In this document: positions 13,081 to 23,870 of the stretch, in pieces | Position numbering within the stretch: position 1 is the first letter of the stretch | Layout: each line of letters begins with the position of its first letter | DNA from: Pseudopyrenochaeta lycopersici | Lineage: Eukaryota; Ascomycota; Dothideomycetes; Pleosporales; Pseudopyrenochaetaceae | Reading direction: 5' to 3' | Assembly: GCA_003313425.1 (NCBI GenBank) | Contig: NHZP01000008.1 | Span: 1 to 64,000, forward strand | DNA length: 64,000 nucleotides | Program-made: the position numbers and the translations under genes | The notes under the pieces: generated by a model | Databases searched by the model: none | What the model was told of the DNA's origin: nothing | Seen by the model: the letters and a program-made list of their open reading frames with translations, nothing else

Positions 13081-13432
13081 TGTGGAGGAAAAAGGGAGAG
13101 CTTGGCAACAGTTACCCAGGTGATCTATGAGATGGACCACTGTTTTGTCTAGGAGGCTTTGAGAGCTAGCTATATAAAGGAGAGCTGAGCACGGCCTATT
13201 ACAGGGGCTATTATACAGTAGGAGCGTGAGCAGCGTGTACGCGTGCGCGTGCGCGCACGTGAGTCTACCTTCAGGTGTCTCCTGCGTGAGCTTGCACGTG
13301 AGCGCGCACGTGAGCGCGTACGTGAGCGCGCCCTTGAATGCACACAAAAGACGTGTCTCTCCAGGGTAAGCTCCTAGGTTAGCGCGCACGTGAGCCTACC
13401 GTACCCTAGGTTACAGCGCGTTGTTTGCAACA
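13081..13432 (-). repeat. Copia 3' LTR (left copy)
   Basis: This 352-bp copy is nearly identical to 20015-20366. The differences I see are all C/T or G/A transitions. It carries a GC-rich run with four CACGTG hexamers (near 13256, 13295, 13307 and 13387) and one TACGTG (near 13319). The minus-strand frame through it has no protein-family resemblance, so I do not call it a gene. The adjoining internal CTAGGGGGTG (minus strand) is the likely polypurine tract. Confidence 0.9.
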
Positions 13433-13639
13433 CACCCCCTAGGTGGGCAGCTTGGGCTGCTCAACTGACTAATCAGCGCGTTGTGCTCAATATCCCCCTT
13501 TACCTCCGTTTTCTGCTTAAGATCAATTCCTACCTTCACCTTTAAAAAATGGCCTTATATAGCGCGCCTCGCGGGCTCCTTAGCTCTATTTCTTTAACAA
13601 CAGCAGCACTAGCAGCAATAACAGTAATACTACTACTAC

Positions 13640-14660
13640 TACTATTATTATGCCTGCTGTAAGTTACTGCGCGCGAGCCTGGGATTATACTGATTTATAT
13701 AGTCCAAAGCTAAAATCGCCGCTCGCGCCCGCGCCTAAAAGGCTCGTGAGACCCGCTCCGCCGCCTCTAGGCCCAACTCTGCTGTTGGCGCCGTTGCCCC
13801 TGTTATGCCCGCGCCTGCGCCTACGCCTACTCCTGCGCCCTCGCTGCCTCCCTTAGTGCCTGGTTTCCTCTCTGGGGTTGAGGAGGCAGCTCGTGATAGT
13901 GGTAAAACACCTGATCGAGCTGCTCTCCTCGCCGCCGCCGATCGCGCCGCCTCTGCCCTGGCTAAAGCCTAGGCTGACGCCGCCGCCTCTGCTACCGCGC
14001 TTGAGCGCGCGCGTGCCCGCACGCCTCCTGTAGTTCCTTAAGATCTACAGGAGGTTGTGCGCACTCCCTAGTTATATACCTAGGGAGTACTCTGCTCTGC
14101 GCTGTGCCTTTAGTGCGTAAGGAGCGCGCTCTCTAGGCACTCCTCTAGGGAGTGCTACAATAACTCTAGTAGTAGTTAGCGCTGCTTCTATTATACCTCT
14201 AGGTATAATTATGTCCCTAGGTAAGCTCTATTCTATAACAGGCTTAGTTACTAAGCTAATCTTTTATATATAGCCCCCCTATTATTCTTAACTTTTCGCT
14301 GCGCCTTATAAAGGCGATTAAAAAGAATAATACTAAGGTAAGCTCCTTAGTGTAATATACCGTGCTCGTGCTTATTAGTTATAAGAAAGTAAGGAGTTAA
14401 GGACTGTTATCTAGGCGCTCCTTAAACACGTTAAGGGTAAGGAGAAGGAGGAGAAGGAGAAGAAGGAGGAGGAGGAGCGCGTGGCCGCGGCGGCTCGCGC
14501 TGCTAAGGAGCAGGAGGGGCAGGAGGATGAGATAGAGGAGGAGGAGGATAATAAGGAGGGAGGTAGCAGCTCTGTTAGTAGAGAGCTTTTAGTGCGCTGC
14601 TAGCGTATTATAACTCTCCTTAGTAAGGTTATTAATCTCCTCCTTAAGTAATAAGGTTAG
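13640..14660 (+). pseudogene. Antisense accessory ORF relic inside the copia element
   Basis: Between the end of pol (about 14930) and the 3' LTR, coding-like sequence runs on the + strand, opposite to gag-pol. One frame gives a Pro/Ala-rich stretch (VMPAPAPTPTPAPSLPP, about 13810-13860), then an Ala/Arg-rich helix-like part (ADRAASALAKA, ALERARARTPP, to about 14040). Farther on (about 14425-14600) comes a highly charged Lys/Glu tract, RVAAAARAAKEQ, and an acidic run. The tract is interrupted by TAG/TAA codons that a single C-to-T change from CAG/CAA would create. A TATA-like TTATATAGCG and an ACT/ATT microsatellite precede a possible start near 13650. I do not recognise the family. Confidence 0.4.
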
Positions 14661-17600
14661 GTTAGGTCTTTAAGGGTAGAGTAGGTTAAACCCTCTTATA
14701 TAGGTTAACGTTACGCTCTAGGCCTTAGGGGTAGGGAGGTTAAACCCCCTAGTAATATTAAATAGTTTTAGATCTGTTTACTTCTTATTACTCTGCTCTC
14801 TTAAGCCTTTATATTGTATCTTAAAGGTTAAGTTACTCTTTAAATCTTTTAAACTATTACTTTAGTAAGCTCTTAGTTAGCCTATTAGCTAGTATGTTGC
14901 TTGTTTTAAGATAGAGTACTTAAAACAATCCTTTAGCGTGCTCTTGTTATAGCCACATGTTCTGTATATCCATATAGCGCAGCTTTGTGGTTATTCTCTT
15001 GTTTTCGCCTGTCACGAGCCTAATTGTTTGTTAATTATCACAGAAGATCTGCTAGGCTACTCTAAGATTAAGGAGTAGCTTATAGAAGAACTGTTTTAGT
15101 GCTATAGACTCTTTAGCTGTGTGCGCTAAGGCGAGGAGCTCTGCTTTAGTTATTAATGTAGTTACTGTTAGTTGCTAAGCTGCTTTCTAGATGATAGGGC
15201 CTCTAAAGAGCTTAACTATAAACCTATAAGATAATCTTTTTGTGTCTACGTCGTCTGTAAATAAAGCGTCTCTACATATTATTAGCTGAGCTCCTTAGCT
15301 GGCTCTATATTCTATTGCTAGGTTCTTTATATAATATAGGTATATAATTACTTAATCTGCTGCTTTAAAATAAGCTTTGCTTAGGTTTATAAGGTAGTGC
15401 GAGAGCTACAACGCTATATATGCTATATTAGGTTTTATTATAATTACTGTGTACAAGATAGATCCTACTCGCTCTTAGTAGTTCTTAATCTCCTGCTTAG
15501 TTACGCTCCCTTAACTTAGAGTTAGCTGCTTAGTAGGCAGGGGTGTTAATAGGAAGTAAGTAGTGTTAGTAAGGTTAAACTTTGTGGCGATCTTATCTAT
15601 ATAGGAGTTGTAAATAAGGGTAATCTTCCTAGCTGCTCTGTCTCTAATCACTCGTATCCTAAGGAACTAGGTAACTGGTCCTTAGTCCTTAGCTTTGTAG
15701 GTTACCTTAATTGAATTAATTACTTAATAAGCTGCTGCTTCGTTACTGCGGTAATACATTACTAATATATTGTCTACGTAAAACAGTACTATTACACAGC
15801 GCTCGCGGTTATAGAATAGATACGGTTCTTCTTTTAAAGCTGTAAGACTAAGCTTTTAAAGGGTGCCTAAGAACTTGTAATACTAGAGAACTAGCGAATC
15901 TCTTAGGCCATATAGTGCTTGTTTTAGCTGTACGCACTTGCCTAGCTTTATAAAGCTATCTAGAAGCTCGCAGTTGATGCTTAGTTAGTTGTCTCTCCGC
16001 GCGTTTAGAAAAGCGCCTGTAATATCTAGTTAGTAGACTTCTAGGTCAAATTGAGCTGTAATTACTATAGCTGTTTGAAATAATCGTGCTGCGAGCGTAG
16101 CTGCGTATGTTGACTTAATTGAGTCCTTTATTTAGAGATCTCCTCTTACGCAGATCTGCGCTTTGCATTTTATAAAGTAACTATCCTTATCAAGCTTATA
16201 GGTAAATACCTATTTAAGAGGGAGTAGTCTATTTTTTACCTTAGCTTAATTAATCTCTACCTATATCCCTTTCTTAAGCAGCGTATTAATCTCTTTCTTA
16301 GCTGCTTGTTTAAACAGAGCTCTATACAGGTAGCTATTTAGATCTTTCTATTTATTTAGTTCTTTTAGAAGTTAATTATAATATAATTGTTCTTCCTGCT
16401 CTTGTTTTAGAAGTATAGCTGCAGCGATTACTGCGTGCAGCGTTTTATACTTCTTACTTCCTACTTCGCGAGCGGCGTTTATAGTTAAGAAGTTTATTTA
16501 GAGGATCTCTTACTTTATTTAATTATCTAAACTGTACAGTAAGCTGTCTTTGTTAATTACTGCGAGCTGCGCTCCCTTTCTTACACCCTCTACTTAATCT
16601 AGTTTATTAGGATCTCTTAGGTCCTGTTTCTTAAGCCTGCAGCTCGCGCAGCTTGCTTCTCCCTAGATTTTGTAATTGTACGCTTGCTTTAGAGGTGCCT
16701 AATCTGCGTCGTGTAGAGCCTAAGAATAAGAGCTCTTACTCTGAGAGGTAGAAGCTGTTTATTTAGCTTGTTAGTCTTTATAACCTCGTAATTTGCTTAG
16801 CTTACCCCCTTCTCTAGTTAAGTGTACTTCCTGTAGGTTACTAGTATAATTACCTTCTCCTTATTTCCTTAGAGGCTTATTCTCCTTTGTCTCTCTCTAG
16901 CTCTCTAGCTCTAGGGTTAGCTTAGGAGATAGAAGACCTGTTTGCTTATTTAGTCCTGCGTGGATCTCTAGAGGATTACTAGCCTAGCTTTCCTCTCGCG
17001 CAGTTAGTATTAGTCTAACGTCCTAATCTTTTAGTTAGCTGACTGTCTGATCGTTTCTTTAAACTATAGCACCCCCAAGCTCTTGCTCAGAGGACTAATA
17101 AGTTTCTTAGCTTTCTTACTTAATTGTTCGTTTAGGTAAGAGCTCTAGGATCTCTCTAGCGTGTAGTACTTTGTCTAGCTTATAGAGAATATAAATAATC
17201 TTTGTAGCTTCTTCTGTTGTAATTATAGTAATCTCCTTTTTATCTTTAAAGAACAGTTCTTCGTTAAAGGTCACGTTTCTCGTGGTAATCACCTAATTAA
17301 GCTTTAGGACCTATATGCAGTATATGTTAGATGCTCTGTATCTAACTAGGTAACCTATATAGCCCCTTAGGGTTACTTTAAACCCTTACTTATTGCGTCC
17401 AGCTACTCTTTCCTTATTTAAAGGGTAAGCTTGGTAGCTGTATGCGTGTATCCCGCTCTAATTGGGTCTTAGATCAGCTGTAATGTAACGTACTTGCGCA
17501 GGGCTGTACTATTAGAAGTACTGTGTGAACCATATGTTGAGCACCTTGTTTAGTAAGCTTAGATTATGCGCTTGTAAAGGGCTTATATTGTATAGCTAAG

Positions 17601-20014
17601 CTGCTGCTTCTATTACTTCTAGCTAGAGCTTTGCTAGGAGCCTTACTCTACTTCTTATTTTAATTAACTTAGTAATAATCTCTTAACCTACTCTTTCTAG
17701 GCCTCTATTTAGCTCGTAGGTATAGGCTAGGGAGGGCTCTATTTCTATCCCTTGCTCCTTCGCCTACAGCTCGTAGGTTAAGGTGCCTTTCTACGGAAGT
17801 GTAGCTATATCTCTGTCTTGCTGCAGTTTACAGATCTTAAGCTAATACCTAGTCTTTACCCTACTCTAGAAGTTTATAAGGATCCTTATAATCTCCGTAA
17901 GCGTTTTCCCTTATAGAGGGTATACAGCAATCTTCTCGCTATAGTTATATTTAAGTAGGATAAACTATTATTCTCTAAGCCTTTCTGTTAGTATATTAAA
18001 TAGATCCTATGCTACTCTCTAGAATAGCTAAGGTAATTGTTCCTGAGGTCTCTGTAAGATTACTTGCTTTGCATGTGTTACAGCGTAGTGCTCGCACTTT
18101 ACACGCGCTGTCCCTTTAATTTTCACGTTTCGCGCCTTCGTTACTAACGCTCGAAGAGTAGTAGGTTCTAAGTAACCTGCTCTTAAGTGCTACAGCTCCT
18201 CAGAATCACTCCTTAGATAAGTTCTCTATAACCTTAGTTATAAGCGCTCTAAGATTACTGCGTTAATTAAGATATAAGAGTAAGGCTTATACTTTAATTT
18301 AATAAAAGTAAGGTTATAAGCTCTCTTAAGCTTCGCGAGAACTATGTTCTGTTCTAGTGTTCCTATGCGCAGTGTGTAATCTAATCTAAGATACTAGAGC
18401 TTTTTATTATTAAGACAAGCTTCTAATACTATATTTATATAGAAACCTTCTATAACTACTACTTCTTATAAGGTAAGATCCTCTGTATTCTTACCTCTTA
18501 CTCTATATAGAGCTCCTTTAAGTACTCTAGTGCTTATACTTTAAATAGGAAACGCTTAAGTTCCTGCCTTAACTGTTTGTACACCCTGCGCCTTCTTAAA
18601 GCTTCCTAGTACGAGCAGATCCTTTATGTTAACAAGGTGCGTAGCAGCTCTGTTATTAAGGATAGTGCTTATTAAGAGGGGATGAGCGGCGAAGTCTATT
18701 ATTGCGTAAACGCCTAATAAGGAGCTTAGTAAAAATAGCTGTAGGTTAATTACTGCAGCTTAAATACTTCTAAGGTAGGTAATTGTTAGGAGCTCTATCT
18801 TAGGGATTACCTAGCCTTTCTTTATTAGGCGGTCTTAAAGCTCCTTATATTCTTTACTTAAGAGCCGCTTTATAATCTCCTCTTACTTACTAGCTATTAT
18901 AAGCGTTAACAATCTTGTTATAACTACCTTTAGGGTATAGTACTCCTCTAGTACCTAATAGTAGTTAGAAGCTTTATTTAGCTTACAGAGGTACTTATAT
19001 TACTTTTTTAGGGATTAGTGCTTATCTAAGCGTCCTCTAAACGTTGTAAATACCTCTGCTTACCTCCCTTTTATGTGCACGGCGTGCTTGTGGGTTATAA
19101 CTAAGAAGATTCGGCCTAGCTTATCTAGTAAGATTGTTAGTTCTCTAAGTGCCGTGTTCTACAGGATTTAATTATATATAGTCTGTACCTACTTAAGGGC
19201 GAGCTTTAGAGCTAGTGCCTCTAGAAAGTCTTGTGCTATAAGCTCTCCTTTTACTTTATAGAGATTATACATTTTTACTTTTATATATAGGGTGTTCTAC
19301 TTCTAGTACCACGCTTCTAGCGTTATATTCCCCTGCTTTACAATCTCTAGGTAATGTTAGTATTCTGCTCTAAGGTAGTTAATTGTACTAGCTTTTAAGG
19401 GAGTAAGCTTGACCTTAAGGGCTCTAATTAGAGCCTGCACAGTGTACTTTTTCTAAGATATAAGTAGTATTGTAATTAGCGCTATAATCTCTATTAAGAT
19501 AGTAGCTTAAACCTAATCTCTAACTTGCTTTACGCGCTTATCCTTAATAGCTCTAGTACTTATTAATAATATATGTTTCTTTAGCTCTTACTAATAGAGC
19601 GCCTAGATTATCTTGTTACTTAGGTTATCTCTGCTAGCCTAAGCTCTCTCTTAAGAGAGCTGCCTCCTTACTCTTTCTTTAGTTATAACCTCTTTAATTA
19701 TAGGGAGCTGTAGGATAGCTTTATAGGGATCTAGAGTATCTACTCCTAATAGATTAATTAAGTGCTAGACTTGCTTCGCGTGTGCGTAATATTAAAGCTG
19801 CATGTACTATTCTGGCTAGCTTATTTAATCCTTAAGCAGGATCTGCGGGATAGGCGTAGGCTTAGTAATTTTATCGTCTATTTTGTAAGCGTTAATAACT
19901 TCTTAGACCTGTACACAGGGGTTATTTAGGTTAGAGCAGTAAGGTAACTGTTTACTAGCTCTTTAAGTTCGCAGGGAGAATTGACTTGCGTCCTTAAAGC
20001 GCCGGGCTTATAAC
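14661..20014 (-). pseudogene. Copia gag-pol polyprotein, RIP-inactivated
   Basis: This minus-strand polyprotein runs from right to left: gag (about 18900-19950, weakly recognisable), protease, integrase, reverse transcriptase and RNase H, ending near 14900. The strongest region is reverse transcriptase. FDLEVY.LDITGAFLNARR matches the copia DVKTAFLNG block, KQALYGLRDS matches KALYGL.QS, and FYVDNILVMYY matches YVDD with the second Asp changed to Asn. Changes at the catalytic site and at stop codons are all explained by G-to-A or C-to-T mutation. Compared with the flanking gypsy much more of the frame is readable. Confidence 0.75.
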
Positions 20015-20366
20015 TGTAGAGGAAAAAGGGAGAGCTTAGTAACAGTTACCTAGGTAATCTATGAGATAGACTACTGTTTTGTCTAGGAGGCTTTGAGAGC
20101 CAGCTATATAAAGGAGAGCTGAGCACGGCCTATTACAGGGGCCATTATACGGTAGGAGCGTGAGCAGCGTGTACGCGTGCGCGTGCGCGCACGTGAGTCT
20201 ACCTTCAGGTGTCTCCTGCGTGAGCTTGCACGTGAGCGCGCACGTGAGCGCGTACGTGAGCGCGCCCTTGAATGCACACAAAAGACGTGTCTCTCCAGGG
20301 TAAGCTCCTAGGTCAGCGCGCACGTGAGCCTACCGTACCCCAGGTCACAGCGCGTTGTTTGCAACA
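20015..20366 (-). repeat. Copia 5' LTR (right copy)
   Basis: This copy pairs with 13081-13432. It adjoins the initiator tRNA-Met half-type primer binding site at 19996-20014 (minus strand), which makes it the 5' LTR. Relative to the left copy its first 70 bp have several extra G-to-A and C-to-T changes, while elsewhere it keeps C or G where the left copy has T or A. The two LTRs were therefore mutated independently after insertion. Confidence 0.9.
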
Positions 20367-20696
20367 CTTCTCTATGTCTATCTTCTAGTATCTTACTTTT
20401 TAATTTTTTTACTTTTTATTAATATTATTTAAATATATTAGTTCTAGTTTATTAGAAGTATATTAGCTATTAGTATGAGTGTTTTTAAGGTAGTAAATAT
20501 AGTCTTTATATTTACTTATATATATTATTTTACTTTTCTTATAGCTTTATAGTTCTTAGTTTAGTTTATATAGATTATTATTAATTTATATATAGTTATT
20601 AATTAAGTTATTAAGGTCTTTAATAATATATCCTATTCTTATAAGTTCTTTCTTAACCCTTAGTTTTAGGCCTTATTAAAATATTTATTTAAGAGC

Positions 20697-20757
20697 TGTC
20701 GCAAGCAAAAGACTAATCTCTTGCTTGCTGAGATTGAAGGCGTTATATACTGCAACA
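20697..20757 (-). mobile_element. 61-bp TG..CA mini-element, copy 2
   Basis: On the + strand it starts TGTCGCAAGCAAAAG and ends TATATACTGCAACA, the reverse complement of copy 1 at 7213-7273 with a few substitutions and exactly the same length. The flanks are AGAGC on both sides (20692-20696 and 20758-20762). It is inserted in the 5' internal part of the nested gypsy element. Confidence 0.7.
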
Positions 20758-21229
20758 AGAGCCTTATTATTCTATCTAATAATTATAGAGTATTACTTAA
20801 ACTTATTAGCGTAGTTAGTAATAGAGGTATATTATTTAAGTTCTTAGAAATATTATTCTACTATAACTTTTTTAGTCTATATTCTAAAGATTTACTAAAT
20901 ATATTTTTTAAACTTATCCTAATCTTTAAATATTTCTATATTATCTACGTTAATAATTCCTTAGTTTATATACTATTCTAGTTATAGCATAACTTAATCT
21001 AGTACTTTACTTATAAAGTAAGTTATTATAATAAGTACTTTATTACTTTTATTAATATCTTTATAGAAGTAGAAATATAAGTTAAGTTAGAGTAACTATC
21101 CTTTAAGGTATCTTTAGTTACTACTAAATATAGTAGGTTTACTAATTAGACAACCTTTAGTAGTTATAGTTAAAGAGTTAAGAGTAGCTATATATTTACT
21201 AGTATTACTTATCTTAAGAGTAATTAAAA

Positions 21230-21629
21230 TATTAAAGATTTAATTAAGTAGTTATAATATTAAGTAACTAATATTAACTAGTTAGTTCTTTAGAGTATTC
21301 TATAAATATATAATACTAGTAGTATTAAATATAGAAGTATTAGATAGTAGTATACTTATAGATTATCTTAAGTTAATTATAATATATTATAGGGGCTATA
21401 TTATGCGAGTCTATATATATAATTATTTTATAGGATTTCTGTAAGGCCTCCTCTAGGTTTTCTAAGTTTATCTCTGTCCTATAGGATATAGTCTGTCTTC
21501 GCGTAGGTTCTCTAGGATCACGTGACCCTAGCGTTATTAGTTAGTTCAGAGGCTCGGCCTCCTTGTTAGTTGTCCGTGCGTCCTCCCTCATCCTCATAAC
21601 CGCCGCCCTTCTTACTTATGTTCGTAACA
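21230..21629 (-). repeat. Gypsy 5' LTR (right copy)
   Basis: This 400-bp copy pairs with 7735-8134. Its right-hand 150 bp are strikingly little mutated (GATCACGTGACCC, CCGCCGCCCTTCTTAC, TTCGTAACA), while its left part is as AT-rich as the surroundings. CTACT follows directly as the target duplication. Confidence 0.85.
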
Positions 21630-21639
21630 CTACTAATAC

Positions 21640-23870
21640 CTTAGTTAGATTTTCTCTAATAGTATAGTTTACTATAAGTACTTTAGACTAGTTAGTAACT
21701 CTAGCTAAGCTTAGTTAAGTTATTACTTTCTAAGTTTATTACTTCTTTACTTTTAGTCTTTTCTTTTTTCTAGTATTCTCTAATTCTTTATTAGTAGTTC
21801 TCTAAGTCTTCTTCTTATTCTTATATATTTTCTAATCTTAAGTATTTCTTTTATTTAATTATGTATCTGTATCCTAGTTTAAAGTTATTAGTTCTCTTAT
21901 TTTATTTATATTTTATAATTTTTTTAACTTTATATTTAATTTCGTCTTTAAGACTATACTAAACTAATTTTTATAATAGTATTACTAAGTTAGCTAGTTC
22001 TAATTTTAAGATATAAAAGTATAAGTAGATCTTTATATCTAGTAGTAGCTTAAGTATATAGTTTATAAGTCTATTTTAGTTTTTAACTAAAAATAGTTTA
22101 ATAATTATATAATTAAGTTTTTTACTTAGTTACTTATTATATAGATTCTTTATAAGTAAATATACTTTATCCTTGTCTTTAGCTAAAATACTATTTTTCT
22201 TTTATTATTCTAGTAAAAAACACTATTATATTATACGTTCTTAAGGTCTTTTTAAAGCTATGTATATATTTTCTTTATTTCTTTAGCTATCTTTATAGCT
22301 ACTTTAGCCTTTATACTAAGATATAATTTTATAAAAAGATTAATGTATCTCTTATAGTTAGTAAAGAATAGTATCTTTCTAGTTAATTCTAATAATTTAT
22401 TATTATAGGCTAGTTATACTATTAGTAATAATAAAACCTAATTATTTTATTACTAACTATTATAAATTTTTAAGTAAGTTTTTATTATTTTATGACTTTT
22501 TTCTATCTAACTATCTATTTTTAGATAGTAAGCTATTAATAATTTTCTTTTTATTTATATTATAGCTATTAAAGTAGACTAAAAGTTAAAAATAAACAGC
22601 TTATCTCTAATACTTATAATAGACTTAAGTATACTATAATATTATATTAGTCTATCTAAGATAATAACGGCTAGTTATTCTATATTATAGTTATTTCTAA
22701 ATAGTATCATTTCTACTACTTTTATAAATCTATAAATTATATTAAAAATAATATTATACTTAATTCTTATTATAGGATCTTTAGATAGTAGTAACTCTAT
22801 TATAAAGCTTATAAAAATATTTACTTAAAGTCTATTAGGTAGCTCTATAGCTTGTATTTCTCTATAAAGTATATAAGTACTATATTTATTCTTTTAATAG
22901 TTTCTATATTTCTTAATAAACTATTTAACTTTAGCTTTTATATTATTAAAGATATAGTATTAATATATAAGTTTTATTATTCTTTTAATTCTAAAGTAAC
23001 TATATACTAAGTTATTATAAGATTATTAAATAATTACTTTTTATAATTCTGTAGGTACTTTAGGCTTAATTATTATAGTATTATTTAGTAACTTTTTAAG
23101 TTTTTCGCTTCTATTCTAGTTTACTTAAAAGACAGTATTACTAACTATTATTTTTATTTTTATAATATCTAATTTACAGTTAAAAGTATCTACCTTAGTA
23201 TTATTTTTTCTTAGTATATATATAATCTTAAACTTATATTATCTTAATATTTTAGCTTATTTAACTTATCTTTAGATTAAAGTTTTAGTAGTAGTAAAGT
23301 TAACTAAGTTCTTTTAATTTATAAATAATATAAGATTTAAGTAGCTTTTTATATAAATCTACTTGTAACTAAAAGTATTTATAACTCCTATAAGCTCTTT
23401 ATTATATATATTATATTATTTTTTAAAGTTTTAAATTTTCTAAAGTAGTAAGTAATAAGGTACTATTTCTTATTATATTCTAATGTTACTACTATACTTA
23501 GTATAAAGTCTAAAGCATTTATTTTAAACTATAAGAGTTCTCGTATGTAAAATATAATTAATAGTAAAAGTATAATATAAGCTTTCTTAAGCATTTAAAA
23601 TACTTAGTTTTATTTATTTTTTTATTCTTATTTTATTTATTTTTTTATAAGTTTAGTAAGTAGAATAAATTTCTTAAAGAAGTTCTTAATAAACTATTAG
23701 TTAAAATTAATAAATCTTATAAATAACTATATATCTTTAACTATTTTAGGTTTAGGCTATTCTTTTACTACTTTAATTTTTTCTTTACTTATTTTTACTT
23801 TATATATACTTATAGTATATTTTAAGAATTTAACTTCTCCTTTATAGAACTTATATTTATGAACGCTATA
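21640..23870 (-). mobile_element. Second Ty3/gypsy pol relic
   Basis: The minus strand parallels the pol 3' half of the nested gypsy. The block around 23690-23760 matches the FLGFINF region at 10685-10745, and 22780-22850 matches the integrase region near 9800. No LTR was found for it, and it ends abruptly near 23870 where normal base composition resumes. It is heavily RIP-mutated and non-functional. Confidence 0.65.

Larger units (their letters stand above)
13081..20366 (-). mobile_element. Ty1/copia retrotransposon, full length, nested in gypsy
   Basis: The element is bounded by 352-bp LTRs that start TG and end CA, and by the duplication CTTCT at 13076-13080 and 20367-20371. Length is 7,286 bp. 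On the minus strand, next to the right LTR, GTTATAAGCCCGGCGCTTT is complementary, apart from RIP-like changes, to the anticodon arm of initiator tRNA-Met; this is the half-tRNA primer site used by copia. Pol then follows on the minus strand: a protease-like region (about 18400-18750), reverse transcriptase (about 15700-16150, with LDITGAFLNARR, QALYGLR and FYVDNILV, family YVDDILV) and RNase H (about 14930-15270, with GPIIWKAA and KAELLALAHTAKE). Several RIP stops interrupt it. It is less decayed than the gypsy host, so it inserted later. Confidence 0.9.
7735..21629 (-). mobile_element. Ty3/gypsy retrotransposon, split by a nested copia element
   Basis: Two 400-bp LTRs in the same orientation (7735-8134 and 21230-21629) are flanked by the perfect 5-bp duplication CTACT (7730-7734 and 21630-21634). 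Read on the minus strand, pol is recognisable despite stops. Reverse transcriptase lies at about 10940-11170 (an AYNFIRIKKGEK block, family AYNLIRI..GDEWKTAF; then IAYLDNILVY, where the catalytic YLDD has become YLDN). FLGFINF lies near 10690-10740. Integrase lies at about 9640-9850 (IDFI..L block). Beside the left LTR the minus strand reads a purine-rich AGAGAGAAGATAG tract, as expected for a polypurine tract. Without the nested copia the element is about 6.6 kb. It is heavily RIP-mutated and cannot be active. Confidence 0.85.

Noticed and set aside
13072..13389. 105-aa minus-strand frame in the left copia LTR (and its twin at 20036-20323)
   Set aside because: It lies wholly within the LTR, is repeated in the partner LTR, and its peptide mirrors the CACGTG-type repeats (LTCALTCKLT); no protein family.
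20721..20981. 86-aa plus-strand frame rich in Phe, Ile and Leu
   Set aside because: Begins inside the 61-bp mini-element and runs into RIP DNA; the composition is what AT-rich sequence gives by chance.
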